Made by a program: the position numbers and the translations under genes. A stretch of DNA of 64,000 nt. Origin: Pyrinomonadaceae bacterium. Lineage in GTDB: Bacteria; Acidobacteriota; Blastocatellia; Pyrinomonadales; Pyrinomonadaceae. The notes under the pieces were generated by a model. It was not told the origin of the DNA. It saw only the letters and a program-made list of their open reading frames with translations, and searched no databases. Below are positions 35,061-44,300 of the stretch, piece after piece (within the stretch, counting starts at the first letter, position 1; every line of letters begins with the position of its first letter). The stretch covers positions 186,001 through 250,000 of the forward strand of contig JAGOBH010000003.1 of NCBI GenBank assembly GCA_017983495.1. Reading direction: 5' to 3'.

Positions 35061-36374
35061 ATGCGACCACAAGAGATAATCGCCAAAAAACGCGACGGCA
35101 AAACGTTAACCGATGCCGACATCGGCATTTTCATCGACGGCGTCTGCTCTGGGGCGTGGGCCGATTATCAAATAACGGCGCTCGTGATGGCGATGTTCAT
35201 CAACGGCCTGAATGATACCGAACAGGAACTGATGACGCGGGCGATGCTCCACTCGGGCGAGATCATGGATTTTTCGGACATTGACGCTCCGAAGGCCGAT
35301 AAACACTCGACCGGCGGCGTCGGCGACAAGACGTCGTTGGTGATCGCTCCGGTCGCTGCGGCGTGCGGCATCGCTGTTCCGATGATCTCCGGCCGCGGTC
35401 TTGGCCACACCGGCGGTACGCTCGACAAGCTCGAATCGATTCCGGGCTACAACGTGCGCCTTTCGATGGCAAAGTTGAAAAAGGTGATGAAAGCTTGCGG
35501 TTTTGGATTGATCGGCCAGACCCTCCAGGTCGCTCCGGCTGACAAAAAGCTCTACGCTCTGCGTGACGCGACCGCGACCGTACCATATATTCCGCTGATC
35601 GTGGCGTCGATCATGTCGAAAAAGCTCGCCGAGGGGCTCGATGCGCTCGTGCTGGACGTCAAGACCGGCTCAGGGGCATTCATCCAGAAATTCAGCGAAT
35701 CGACACGGCTCGCCGAGGCACTGTGTGCGACGGGCAACGCGTTTGGCGTCGGTACTCAGGCACTGATCACCGATATGAGCCAACCGCTCGGCAAATTTGT
35801 CGGAAATGCTCTCGAGGTCTATGAGTGCGTCAAGATACTTCGCGGCGAGGCGGACGAGGCAATGCAGCCGACACTCGAACTGTCGGTCGAACTTACGGCG
35901 AGAATGCTTATCCAGTGCCGCATCGAACCGACGGTAGCAAAGGCCAAGGCAAGGATCGCGTCGGTGCTCGACTCGGGTGAGGCGTTGGCACGATTCCGTC
36001 AAAACATCGAGCTGCAGAGCGGTGACCCCAAAGTCTGCGATAAGCCGGAAATGCTGATCGACCGCAAGCTAAAGAAGATCGCCGTCCCATTATTGTCTGA
36101 CGGTTACGTTTCGGAGATAAACACCTTCGCCGTCGGCCGTGCGATCTGTGACATCGGCGGCGGACGCGTCAAAGCCGAGGACGGAGTCGATCATGCCGTA
36201 GGGTTTGAATGCAGCGTCACCATCGGCGATCAGGTAACTGCCGGCCAGCCGCTTGGGGTGGTTTATTGCCGAACCAAGAAGCAGGCAGATTCGATTAGTG
36301 AAAATCTGCAGAATGCGTATAAAATATCCAGTGAAATCCCCAAGATACCAAAATTGGTCAGAGCGACGGTTTAA
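35061..36374 (+). CDS. deoA: Thymidine / pyrimidine-nucleoside phosphorylase
   Basis: Splits thymidine or uridine with phosphate to base and sugar 1-phosphate. The N-terminal helical domain begins MRPQEIIAKKRDGKTLTDAD; phosphate-binding KHSTGGVGDKTSL, the SGRGLGHTGGTLDKLESIPG block and KTGSGAF near the C-terminus are conserved. ATG 35061 gives the family start (437 residues); ATG 35034 adds nine residues. DeoA and Pdp are hard to tell apart here. A nucleoside-type binding protein and ATPase follow, suggesting uptake and salvage together. Confidence 0.9.
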   Translation: MRPQEIIAKKRDGKTLTDADIGIFIDGVCSGAWADYQITALVMAMFINGLNDTEQELMTRAMLHSGEIMDFSDIDAPKADKHSTGGVGDKTSLVIAPVAAACGIAVPMISGRGLGHTGGTLDKLESIPGYNVRLSMAKLKKVMKACGFGLIGQTLQVAPADKKLYALRDATATVPYIPLIVASIMSKKLAEGLDALVLDVKTGSGAFIQKFSESTRLAEALCATGNAFGVGTQALITDMSQPLGKFVGNALEVYECVKILRGEADEAMQPTLELSVELTARMLIQCRIEPTVAKAKARIASVLDSGEALARFRQNIELQSGDPKVCDKPEMLIDRKLKKIAVPLLSDGYVSEINTFAVGRAICDIGGGRVKAEDGVDHAVGFECSVTIGDQVTAGQPLGVVYCRTKKQADSISENLQNAYKISSEIPKIPKLVRATV

Positions 36375-36380
36375 TAGATC

Positions 36381-37436
36381 ATGAAGCTTAGAACTCTCTT
36401 AGTGACAGCGTTGGCCCTCGTGATGTCTGTATTTGCGACGTCGTGCGTCAAACAGGCCGAGGCTCGGCGTGAGGGCTGCAAGATAAAGGTCGGCATCGTT
36501 TTCGACATCGGCGGCAAGAATGACCGCTCGTTCAACGCTGCCGCGTGGGAAGGCGTCAGGCGGGCTGAAAAAGACATGAGCGTCTGCCTGTACGACGTCG
36601 AGCCGGGAAACCCTACATCGATCGAACCGGCGATGCGTGCCTTTGCCGAAAAGAACTTTGACTTGATCATCGGCGTCGGTTTTGCTCAGGGCCCGATCAT
36701 GGAGATCGTTGCCAGAGACTATCCAAACATCAAATTTGCTATCGTTGACGGCGTGATCGTTGACAAAGAGGGCAAGCCATTTCCAAATGTCGCCTCTCTT
36801 GTTTTTCGCGAACACGAGGGCTCGTACCTTGTGGGCATGATCGCGGCATCCAAATCAAAGACGGGCGTGCTTGGTTTCCTGGGCGGAATGGACATTCCGC
36901 TGATCCATAAATTTGAGACCGGTTTCGAAGAAGGTGCGCGGTCGGTCAATCCGAACATAAAGGTCGTAGACAACTACGTCGGCGTGACCGACGGAGCCTG
37001 GAATAATCCCGGCCGAGGCAAGGAACTGTCGCTCGCTCAGATCGAGAAGGGTGCGGACGTGATCTTTACCGCCGCCGGCAACTCCGGGCTCGGAGCGTTT
37101 GACGCGGTCGAACAGTACGGCAAGGACGAGAACGGTCAGGCGAGAAAATTTGTCATCGGCGTCGATTCAAACCAAAACATGGTCAAACCGGGCTTCGTTC
37201 TGACGTCGATGGTCAAACGCGTCGATAATGCCGTTTACAACGTCGTGCAAGAGGTGCTCGAGGGCAGATTCCAAGGTGGTTTTCACGCCTTCGGACTCGA
37301 TAAAGACGGCGTTGCTTACGCTATGGACGAAAATAACAAAGGCATCATCCCGGACGATGTGCTGCTGAAGGTCGAAGAAGCCAAAAAGAAGATTATTGCC
37401 GGCGAGATCAAGGTCACGGACGCGATGGCGAATTAA
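36381..37436 (+). CDS. BMP family lipoprotein, nucleoside ABC transporter substrate-binding protein
   Basis: 351 residues with a lipoprotein-like signal (VMSVFATSC) and a Bmp/Med domain: KVGIVFDIGGKNDRSFNAAAW, LIIGVGFAQG, GFLGGMDIPLIHKFETGF and FVIGVDSNQNMVKP. The family includes purine nucleoside receptor A of spirochaetes and guanosine/uridine-binding proteins of firmicutes. It starts seven bases after deoA, and the ATPase gene follows after three bases, so the genes are probably co-transcribed. Confidence 0.9.
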   Translation: MKLRTLLVTALALVMSVFATSCVKQAEARREGCKIKVGIVFDIGGKNDRSFNAAAWEGVRRAEKDMSVCLYDVEPGNPTSIEPAMRAFAEKNFDLIIGVGFAQGPIMEIVARDYPNIKFAIVDGVIVDKEGKPFPNVASLVFREHEGSYLVGMIAASKSKTGVLGFLGGMDIPLIHKFETGFEEGARSVNPNIKVVDNYVGVTDGAWNNPGRGKELSLAQIEKGADVIFTAAGNSGLGAFDAVEQYGKDENGQARKFVIGVDSNQNMVKPGFVLTSMVKRVDNAVYNVVQEVLEGRFQGGFHAFGLDKDGVAYAMDENNKGIIPDDVLLKVEEAKKKIIAGEIKVTDAMAN

Positions 37437-37439
37437 AAT

Positions 37440-38942
37440 ATGTTGGAGCTCAGAAACATTCGAAAAGCCTTTGGCGACTGTGTTGCTAATGAGGACGTCT
37501 CGATCTCGGTCAAAAAGGCGACGATCCATGCGATCGTTGGCGAGAACGGTGCGGGTAAATCGACGGCGATGAAGATCGTTTACGGTTTTTACGAACCTGA
37601 CAGCGGCGAGATCACGTACGACGGTAAGGCCGTCAGGATCAGGAATCCACACGACGCGATCGCACTGGGGATCGGAATGGTCCATCAGCATTTTATGCTG
37701 GTGGACACCATGTCGGTGGCTGAAAATATCATTTTGGGTGCGGAAACCGGTTCGGCGGCGAGCCTCGATCTCGAAAAGGCAAACGCTGAGATACAGGCAC
37801 TTTCGGACGAGCTGAAACTCGGCGTTGATCCGCGCGCCGTTATCGAAGATCTCTCGGTCGGGCAGCAGCAGCGGGTCGAATTGCTCAAGGCATTGTACCG
37901 AAACGCCGAAACGCTGATCTTGGATGAACCGACCGCCGTGCTTTCGCCTCAGGAGGTCGAAGAATTTTTCGGCATCCTTCGGCGAATGAAGGGACAGGGC
38001 AAGACCATTGTCATCATTACGCACAAACTCGACGAGGTGCTCGCAATTTCGGATGAGGTGACCGTCATGCGCGACGGCCGAACGGTCGGCAACGTCGTAA
38101 CGGCGGAGACGAACGCGAAAGAACTGGCTCGGCTGATCGTCGGTCGCGATGTTCTACTCCGTGTCGAAAAGACCGATGCCAAAGCTGCGGGAACGGTGCT
38201 TGAGGTCAAAAATCTCTCGGTCGGCGGCAAGAACGGGCTTGCGGTTAAGGATGTTTCGTTTACCGTGCGTGCCGGCGAGATCGTCGGTATTGCCGGTATC
38301 GAGGGCAACGGGCAGACCGAGTTGATCGAGGCATTATCAGGATTGTGCCGCTCGAATGGAGGTGCAGTCGAGTTTGACGGTAAGAATGTTACTAATCAAT
38401 CAGCCCGCCATCTGAAAGAACTCGGTATCGCTCACATTCCCGAGGACCGGCATAAACGCGGGCTGCTGCTAAATTCTGACTTGGCTGAAAACTCGATCCT
38501 CGGCGTTCATTACCGTGCACCGGTCGCAACGGCGGCGGGTTTTATGAACAATGCCGTGATCGATAAGAAGATCGGCGAGATCATCAAGAATTTTGATGTT
38601 CGCCCGGGCGACGCAACTCAGCCGGCCAAATCGCTTTCGGGCGGTAATCAACAGAAACTGGTCATCGGGCGTGAATTTGAGCTCAATCCGAAACTGCTGC
38701 TCGTGTCGCAGCCCACCCGAGGCGTTGATATCGGTGCGATCGAATTTATCCACCGCAAGCTGATCGAACTTCGCGACGCCGGTTCAGCAGTGCTGCTCGT
38801 CTCGGCTGAGCTCGAGGAGGTCACCGCTCTCGCCGACCGTCTGCTCATTATCCGCGAAGGCCGCATCGTGGGCGAGGTCGACCCGAAAGTCGCGTCCGTC
38901 GATGAGATCGGACTGCTGATGACGGGTGGAGACGAGAAGTAA
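37440..38942 (+). CDS. Nucleoside-type ABC transporter ATP-binding protein (duplicated ATPase)
   Basis: 500 residues with two ABC modules like those of sugar/nucleoside transporters. The first has Walker [30 protein letters not shown] and ILDEPTAVL; the second has a degenerate P-loop ([17 protein letters not shown]), [17 protein letters not shown] and [12 protein letters not shown]. Such proteins pair with two permeases and a BMP binding protein. The permease genes normally found next to it are absent: a convergent aminotransferase gene follows directly. Confidence 0.92.
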   Translation: MLELRNIRKAFGDCVANEDVSISVKKATIHAIVGENGAGKSTAMKIVYGFYEPDSGEITYDGKAVRIRNPHDAIALGIGMVHQHFMLVDTMSVAENIILGAETGSAASLDLEKANAEIQALSDELKLGVDPRAVIEDLSVGQQQRVELLKALYRNAETLILDEPTAVLSPQEVEEFFGILRRMKGQGKTIVIITHKLDEVLAISDEVTVMRDGRTVGNVVTAETNAKELARLIVGRDVLLRVEKTDAKAAGTVLEVKNLSVGGKNGLAVKDVSFTVRAGEIVGIAGIEGNGQTELIEALSGLCRSNGGAVEFDGKNVTNQSARHLKELGIAHIPEDRHKRGLLLNSDLAENSILGVHYRAPVATAAGFMNNAVIDKKIGEIIKNFDVRPGDATQPAKSLSGGNQQKLVIGREFELNPKLLLVSQPTRGVDIGAIEFIHRKLIELRDAGSAVLLVSAELEEVTALADRLLIIREGRIVGEVDPKVASVDEIGLLMTGGDEK

Positions 38943-38965
38943 AAGATTACTTGTCTGACAAACGG

Positions 38966-40162
38966 CTACGCGTCCGAAGTCCCGAATAGGTCCTTCATCT
39001 TGTCGACTGCGCGTTCGAGATTCGTCATTGAGGTGGCGTACGAAAACCTGATGTAGCCGTCGGCTCCAAAGCCCTCACCGTCGGTCGCGACGATTTGAGC
39101 TTCTTTCAGCAGATAGTCGGCAACCGCTGCCGAAGTTGCAAATTGCTCGCCCAGCAATCCGCGTACGTCCACAAAGGCATAAAACGCGCCTTCGGGCATC
39201 GGGCATTTGAAACCGTTTATCTTATTCAACTCGGGTATCAGCCAGTTGCGGCGGCGTTCGTATTCGGCCGTCATCGAGCTTACGGCGGCGGCGGTGGCTT
39301 CGCGGTTTTGCAGGGCTTTGGCACACGCGTATTGAACGAAAGATGTCGGGTGCGTCGCCGAATGGCTCTGCAGCTTGATCATCGCTTTGGTCCATTCAGG
39401 ATTGGCGACCGTGTAGCCGATACGCCAGCCGGTCATGGCATAGGTCTTAGAAAAGCTGCCGGCAATGCAGACGTAATGGCTAAGTTCGTCGGGCAGCGAG
39501 GTCAGCGAAAACGGTTCGGCCGGCGGATAGGCGAAGAAAAGATAGCAATCATCGCTCAAAACATATACGCCTCGAGCCGCGCAAACCTCGACGATACGCC
39601 GCATTTCTGCCGGCGGCACGACGCGGCCGGAAGGATTGCTCGGACTGTTGATGATCAATAGCCTGGTCTTATCGGTGATCGCCGCCTCGACCTGGTCCGC
39701 AGTAAGGATAAACTCAGTTTCTTCGGTCTCGATGAAGACACTATTGGCTCGGCAAAACGTGGCGATCTCGGGGAACGTGACCCAATAGGGTTTAGGGATT
39801 AGCACGTCATCGCCCGGATTCAGCAGCGTGCAAGCGGCGTTAAATAGTGCCTGCTTGCCGCCGCATGCAGCTGCGATATTCGTCATCTCAACGTGCGAAC
39901 CGAAACGGTGAGCGTAAAAATCTACGATCGACCGGCGAAACTCTGCCGTTCCGGCGGTCGCCGTGTACTTGGTTAGGCCTTTTTGCAGCCCTTCCCAAGC
40001 GTACTGCTTGATAAAGTCGGGCGTGTCAAAATCCGGTTCGCCGACCGACAGGTCTAACACGTCGATACCACGAGCACGCATGTCGGCCGCCGCGGCCGCG
40101 GCGATCAGCGTCGACGAGCCTTTCATGGCTGCTACATTTTCGGAAACTGTGAAGGTTGCCAT
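38966..40162 (-). CDS. aspC: Class I aspartate aminotransferase
   Basis: A PLP-dependent aminotransferase of 398 residues (subgroup I-gamma like thermophilic and Bacillus enzymes). It has GEPDFDTPDF, KYTATAGTAEFR, INSPSNPSGRV and SFSKTYAMTGWRIGY with the PLP lysine near position 239. The start MATFTVSENVAAMKGSSTL is typical. A repeat arm of CTCTGCGTT units lies directly upstream. The gene converges on the ABC ATPase gene. Amino-donor specificity is not settled by sequence. Confidence 0.9.
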   Translation of the reverse strand: MATFTVSENVAAMKGSSTLIAAAAAADMRARGIDVLDLSVGEPDFDTPDFIKQYAWEGLQKGLTKYTATAGTAEFRRSIVDFYAHRFGSHVEMTNIAAACGGKQALFNAACTLLNPGDDVLIPKPYWVTFPEIATFCRANSVFIETEETEFILTADQVEAAITDKTRLLIINSPSNPSGRVVPPAEMRRIVEVCAARGVYVLSDDCYLFFAYPPAEPFSLTSLPDELSHYVCIAGSFSKTYAMTGWRIGYTVANPEWTKAMIKLQSHSATHPTSFVQYACAKALQNREATAAAVSSMTAEYERRRNWLIPELNKINGFKCPMPEGAFYAFVDVRGLLGEQFATSAAVADYLLKEAQIVATDGEGFGADGYIRFSYATSMTNLERAVDKMKDLFGTSDA

Positions 40163-40172
40163 AAGTCGATTT

Positions 40173-40203
40173 TAACGCAGAGAACGCAGAGAACGCAGAG
40201 GAC
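40173..40203. repeat. Tandem AACGCAGAG arm upstream of aspC
   Basis: Three copies of an (AG)AACGCAG unit: TTAACGCAGAGAACGCAGAG then AACGCAGAG. Read in the direction of the minus-strand aspC gene it ends CTCTGCGTTAAAAT, followed by CGACTT and the ATG. It matches the arms that frame the GxxExxY gene at 54503-54962, but no second arm is found here. Confidence 0.7.
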
Positions 40204-40265
40204 GATGATAGAAATTGTGATATTCCCGTTTTTAAAGGCTTTCCCTGACCAGTTGTCGAAAATTC

Positions 40266-40757
40266 TTATTTGCCCAGTTTCGTTCGCATCCGGTTCTCGA
40301 CCAGTTGCGGTATTAGCCCTTCGACGCGGCCGCCGAGTTCGAAGACCTGTTTCATGAGCGTTGATGAAACGTAGCTGTACTCTTCGCCGGCCATCAAAAA
40401 CACGGTTTCTATGCCCGGTTCGAGCCGTCGGTTCATAAGGGCCATTCGGAGCTCGTATTCGTAATCGCTGACGGCCCTGATGCCGCGGACGATCGCCTGG
40501 GCTCCGCTTTTTCGTGCAAAATCGGCGGTCAGGCCTGAAAAACTGTCCACGATCAGTTCGCAGCCGTCCGTATCTACCGACGGCAGTATCTCGCGGATCA
40601 TTGTGCAACGTTCCTCGACGGTAAACATCGGATTTTTTTCGGTGTTATTTAACACTGCGACGATTATCTCGTCAAAAAGCGGTGACGAACGCGTAATAAT
40701 GTCCAGATGTCCATTGGTTAGGGGGTCAAATGACCCCGGGAAGATGGCTCGCCGCAT
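40266..40757 (-). CDS. coaD: Phosphopantetheine adenylyltransferase
   Basis: CoaD adds AMP to 4'-phosphopantetheine in the penultimate step of CoA synthesis. The nucleotidyl transferase loop PGSFDPLTNGHLDIITR, the substrate segment VRGIRAVSDYEYELRMALMN and SYVSSTLMKQVFELGG are intact. At 163 residues the length is typical. It is separated from aspC by about 100 bases including the repeat arm. Confidence 0.96.
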   Translation of the reverse strand: MRRAIFPGSFDPLTNGHLDIITRSSPLFDEIIVAVLNNTEKNPMFTVEERCTMIREILPSVDTDGCELIVDSFSGLTADFARKSGAQAIVRGIRAVSDYEYELRMALMNRRLEPGIETVFLMAGEEYSYVSSTLMKQVFELGGRVEGLIPQLVENRMRTKLGK

Positions 40758-40919
40758 ATTTGTCTGAAAAATGTATGCACAAAGTAATTACAATGTGTAA
40801 TTAATTTGTAACCGTGTAGCTGAATGAGTACCAAATCCGCGATAAAGATGGTAAGATTCTTTCAATCCGAACAAGAATATATCGCTGTTTGGCGTGAATA
40901 ACATAGCATAAGACCGGAC

Positions 40920-41594
40920 ATGAACAAAAACGGACAACCAGCGGCATTTTACGATCTTGAGGGCACATTGGTCAGCACCAATCTCGTGCACACACTCGCA
41001 TTCTATGCCAAGCGGCAACAGGGCCTGTGGCAGACGGCGAAAAAGAGCGTCGGGACCTTGGCAAAGCTGCCATTTTTCGGCATCACGGACCTATATTCGA
41101 GAAACGTATTTAACGAGGTCTTCTTTCGCAGCTACGCGGGATTTTCGCAGGATCGCCTGCGTTATTTTTCCGAAGAGCTTTTCGAAGAGGTCCTCAAACC
41201 CGCGATATTTGATGGAACGCCCGAACTGATCGCCCAGGGCAAAAAGATCGGCCAGCGTCAGGTCGTGCTTACGGGAGCACTAGATTTCACGATCGAAAAG
41301 ATGATGGACTACCTCGGCATTGACGATTACGTCGCCAATCGGCTTGAGTTCGTCAACGGTTACGCCACCGGTCGCGTCCTGCCGCCCGTTATGGCATCCG
41401 CCACAAAGGCGCAATGGATACGTGAATACGCCGAGCGCGAAAATATCAACCTGTCCGACTCATACGCATACTCCGACAGCATCTCGGACCTGCCGATGCT
41501 CTCGATCGTCGGCCATCCGGTCGCGGTGTGTCCTGATTTTCGTTTGAAGCAGACGGCGTTGCAACATGATTGGGCGATTTTGGACTTGAAATAG
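40920..41594 (+). CDS. HAD-IB family phosphatase
   Basis: 224 residues with the HAD-IB fold. The first motif is YDLEGTLVST: the nucleophile Asp is present, but the second Asp of DxDxT, the general acid/base, is Glu. Later motifs are VLTGALDFTIEKMM and YSDSISDLPMLS, the acidic metal site. Related HAD-IB proteins act on phosphoserine or lysophosphatidic acid and are sometimes linked to acyltransferases. The cap domain lies between residues ~15 and 105. The substrate cannot be named. Confidence 0.8.
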   Translation: MNKNGQPAAFYDLEGTLVSTNLVHTLAFYAKRQQGLWQTAKKSVGTLAKLPFFGITDLYSRNVFNEVFFRSYAGFSQDRLRYFSEELFEEVLKPAIFDGTPELIAQGKKIGQRQVVLTGALDFTIEKMMDYLGIDDYVANRLEFVNGYATGRVLPPVMASATKAQWIREYAERENINLSDSYAYSDSISDLPMLSIVGHPVAVCPDFRLKQTALQHDWAILDLK

Positions 41595-41598
41595 GGGC

Positions 41599-42096
41599 GG
41601 TCTTAGGTCTTGGGGCTTTGGTCTTCGAAAGATAGCTTTGAGTGCGATCGATATGCTTTATTCGGGGGACGGCGGATGGAAAAGACAAATTATGAAAATC
41701 TCGAAATATACAAACTCGCCGAGCAACTGGCGGATCAAATCTGGGACATTGTTTGGGAATGGAAAAGCTTAGCTCAAGACACCGTTGGAAAGCAGATAAT
41801 TCGCTCGGCGGATAGCATTGGAGCAAATATCGCCGAAGGGAGTGGCCGAGGAAGCGATCAAGATTATCGAAGATTCTTGCGGATAGCACGAGGGTCGCTT
41901 AACGAAACACGCCATTGGCTTCGGAGGGCATATAAGAGGAAATTACTGACAGAGATTCAGGTCGGACAACTTACTCCGATAATAGAAAAGCTAACCCCGA
42001 AACTCAATGCTTATTTAGGGGCAATTGGAAACTATAAAAAGAAATCGGTATAGAGATACTTTATCTTCGAAGACCTAAAGCCGAAGACCAAAGACC
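41599..42096. mobile_element. Inverted-repeat cassette carrying a four-helix-bundle gene
   Basis: Left arm 41599-41634 begins GGTCTTAGGTCTTGGGGCTT; right arm 42062-42096, read on the minus strand, begins GGTCTTTGGTCTTCGGCTTT. About 31 of 36 positions match, with two single gaps. The arms frame one gene and nothing else. No transposase is encoded and no clear target-site duplication was seen, so movement must be non-autonomous or historical. Confidence 0.7.
41676..42053 (+). CDS. Four-helix-bundle protein (TIGR02436 / 23S rRNA-intervening-sequence type)
   Basis: 125 residues from ATG 41676; the in-frame upstream ATG 41610 lies within the repeat arm. The protein begins [20 protein letters not shown] and contains the conserved [20 protein letters not shown] and [16 protein letters not shown] segments. 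The family was first known from insertions in 23S rRNA genes, but most members are free-standing and of unknown function. Its bundle has a positively charged surface. It is the only gene in an inverted-repeat cassette between the HAD and LarA-like genes. Confidence 0.88.
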   Translation: MEKTNYENLEIYKLAEQLADQIWDIVWEWKSLAQDTVGKQIIRSADSIGANIAEGSGRGSDQDYRRFLRIARGSLNETRHWLRRAYKRKLLTEIQVGQLTPIIEKLTPKLNAYLGAIGNYKKKSV

Positions 42097-42109
42097 GAAA
42101 AGAAATAAC

Positions 42110-43711
42110 ATGGCATTACATTTAAGACGTAAGACCCACGAATCGATCGTTTACATCGACAAAGACTCCGCACCGCGGATCATGCCGTTCGGCGAGGATT
42201 TTATTTTGAACGACATTCCGGTCGGGACGCGGGTTATTTATCCGAATCCGCCGATCAAGGGACTGCCTAACCGCGAAGCGGCTATTCGCTATGCGGTAAA
42301 TCATCCGATCGAGATGGAGCCGCTGTACGCTCTGCTCGAGCCGGGGATGCGCGTTACGATCGCGATGGACGACATTTCGCTGCCGCTGCCGCCGATGCAG
42401 ACGCCGGATCTGCGGCAGACGATGCTCGAGGTCGTGCTGGATATGTGCGGTGCCAACGGCGTCGACGATATCCATCTGATCATTGCCAATTCGCTGCATC
42501 GCAAAATGACGGCGTGGGAAATGAAGCGGATGGTCGGTACCGACATCTACAACGAATATTATCCCGACCGCTATTACAACCACGACGCTGAGGACGACGA
42601 TAATCTGGTCACGCTCGGGGTCACGCGGCACAACGAGCCGCTGCGGGTCAACAAACGGGCGATCGAGAGCGACCTGCTGATCTATCTAAACATCAATCTC
42701 GTGCCGATGGACGGCGGTCATAAATCCGTCGCCGTTGGACTGTGCGATTACGAATCTCTGCGTGCTCATCACGAGCCGCAGACGATACGCGATTCGCACT
42801 CGTACATGGACCCGCCGGCGTCCGAGCTTAATCACAAGGTCATTCGCCTCGGCAAACTGGTCGATGAGAACTGCAAGGTCTTTCACATCGAGACGGCGAT
42901 CAATAACAAGATGTTCCCCGAGGGCTACGACATCCTGACGCGGAATGAGGACGAATTTAGTTTTGCCGATCGCATGAAATGGGAGGTGATGGCCAACACA
43001 TTCTCAAAAATGCCGCGTGCCGCACGCCGCAAGATGCTCCACGCCATCCCGGCTCAGTACGAGCTAATAGCGTGTTATGCAGGCAAGACCGAACCGGTCC
43101 ACGAAAAGATCCTCGAAAAGAATTACCAGCAGTACGAGATACCGGTCAAAGGCCAGTGCGACATCCTGATCTCGGGCATACCCGACATCTCGCCGTACAA
43201 CGTCTATTCGGCGCTCAATCCGTTGCTCGTGCAGGTGATGGCACTTGGGTATCATTTCAACATGTATCGGAACAAGCCTTTGCTTAGGAAAGGCGGTGTG
43301 ATGATCATCACGCATCCGTGCTTTGACGAGTTTGACCACAATTTCCATCCGGCGTATATCGAGTTTTTCCATCGTTTGCTGCCTGAGTCGCGTGATGCGT
43401 TCTATCTGCGTGAAAAATACGAACGCGAGTTTGCGACAAACCCGGCGTACATCGAGATGTATCGCCGCGGCAATGCGTATCACGGAGCACATCCATTCTT
43501 TATGTGGTACTGGGGCGAGAATGGACGCCAGCATGTCGGCAAGGTGATCGTCGCGGGAGCTGAGAACGCTCACGTACCCGAAATGCTCGGATGGGAACGT
43601 GCCGACAACCTGACCGAAGCCATCGCCATGGGCCGCTCGTACATGGGCCGCAACGCCGAGATCACGATGCTGCACCAGCCCATCATCGGGTTATGTAACG
43701 TTACGGACTAG
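42110..43711 (+). CDS. LarA-like lactate racemase domain protein (DUF2088)
   Basis: 533 residues. The DUF2088/LarA domain is visible in [67 protein letters not shown], and [19 protein letters not shown]. LarA binds a nickel pincer nucleotide and racemises lactate or other 2-hydroxy acids. The C-terminal ~200 residues are specific to this subgroup ([20 protein letters not shown]). The substrate is unknown and no larB/larC/larE genes occur here. The start lies 14 bases after the right arm of the four-helix cassette. Confidence 0.72.
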   Translation: MALHLRRKTHESIVYIDKDSAPRIMPFGEDFILNDIPVGTRVIYPNPPIKGLPNREAAIRYAVNHPIEMEPLYALLEPGMRVTIAMDDISLPLPPMQTPDLRQTMLEVVLDMCGANGVDDIHLIIANSLHRKMTAWEMKRMVGTDIYNEYYPDRYYNHDAEDDDNLVTLGVTRHNEPLRVNKRAIESDLLIYLNINLVPMDGGHKSVAVGLCDYESLRAHHEPQTIRDSHSYMDPPASELNHKVIRLGKLVDENCKVFHIETAINNKMFPEGYDILTRNEDEFSFADRMKWEVMANTFSKMPRAARRKMLHAIPAQYELIACYAGKTEPVHEKILEKNYQQYEIPVKGQCDILISGIPDISPYNVYSALNPLLVQVMALGYHFNMYRNKPLLRKGGVMIITHPCFDEFDHNFHPAYIEFFHRLLPESRDAFYLREKYEREFATNPAYIEMYRRGNAYHGAHPFFMWYWGENGRQHVGKVIVAGAENAHVPEMLGWERADNLTEAIAMGRSYMGRNAEITMLHQPIIGLCNVTD

Positions 43712-43724
43712 TGAGGTTATTGAA

Positions 43725-44261
43725 ATGAAAGCAAAGGTCGCATTTGGTTTTCTGTTTTTCATCGGAACAATGGTGTCCGCTGCATACGGACAGGGAAATC
43801 TGAAGCCGACGATCCCGTTTGTCGATAAGGGGGCCTGCCCGTTTGAATGCTGCACGTACCGGGAATGGACGGTCGATAAACCGACTGTCGTCAGGGCGGC
43901 GATGCGTGACGGTTCGTCGATCGCGTTTCGGTTAAAGAAGGGCGAACGTGTAAAAGGCGTGACCGGCGTCGTCGTGACGTCAAGGCCCGGCGAAGTTCGC
44001 GTGCTCAAGCGGACCAAGATCGGCCGGTTTACGGCAAATAAGGGCGACACGCTTTACCTGCTAACCTACATCGGCGAGGGGTTTCACAAGGTCTGGTTCA
44101 AAGGCAAGATCTCTGAGGAAGAGACCTACGACCCCGCCAAATTTCGCGAGATCAGGCAACCGGTCTCAGAATGGTGGGTCAAGATCCGAAACAGCCGCGG
44201 CCAGACCGGCTGGAGCCGCGAGCCGGATAATTTTGGCAATAAAGATCAGTGCGGGAATTGA
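43725..44261 (+). CDS. Secreted SH3-like protein with a CPFECC motif
   Basis: 178 residues with a signal peptide (VAFGFLFFIGTMVSAAYGQ). The mature part contains CPFECCTYREW, which could bind metal or form disulphides, and beta-strand-rich stretches (TVVRAAMRDGSSIAFRLKKG, VRVLKRTKIGRFTANKGD) that suggest an SH3-like barrel, ending in SRGQTGWSREPDNF, typical of bacterial SH3 domains. A GAGGTTATTGAA site precedes the start, 14 bases after the LarA-like stop. The function is not known. Confidence 0.65.
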   Translation: MKAKVAFGFLFFIGTMVSAAYGQGNLKPTIPFVDKGACPFECCTYREWTVDKPTVVRAAMRDGSSIAFRLKKGERVKGVTGVVVTSRPGEVRVLKRTKIGRFTANKGDTLYLLTYIGEGFHKVWFKGKISEEETYDPAKFREIRQPVSEWWVKIRNSRGQTGWSREPDNFGNKDQCGN

Positions 44262-44291
44262 TTGAACTTATACGTGTAGTACACGTATAAT
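44262..44291 (+). promoter_or_regulatory. mazEF promoter with an operator palindrome in its spacer
   Basis: TTGAAC (44262-44267) and a perfect TATAAT (44286-44291) are 18 bases apart. The palindrome TTATACGTGT-AGT-ACACGTATAA (44268-44290) occupies the spacer and overlaps the -10. ATG follows nine bases after the -10, giving almost no leader. This fits autorepression by the antitoxin-toxin complex. Confidence 0.75.
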
Positions 44292-44300
44292 AAGATTGCT

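Noticed and set aside
37167..38024. A 285-codon frame on the minus strand
   Set aside because: Antisense to the BMP and ABC ATPase genes, whose motifs are unambiguous; no recognisable protein motif on the minus strand.
41676..42053. An rRNA intervening sequence
   Set aside because: The protein belongs to the family named after such insertions, but there is no 23S rRNA sequence around it.
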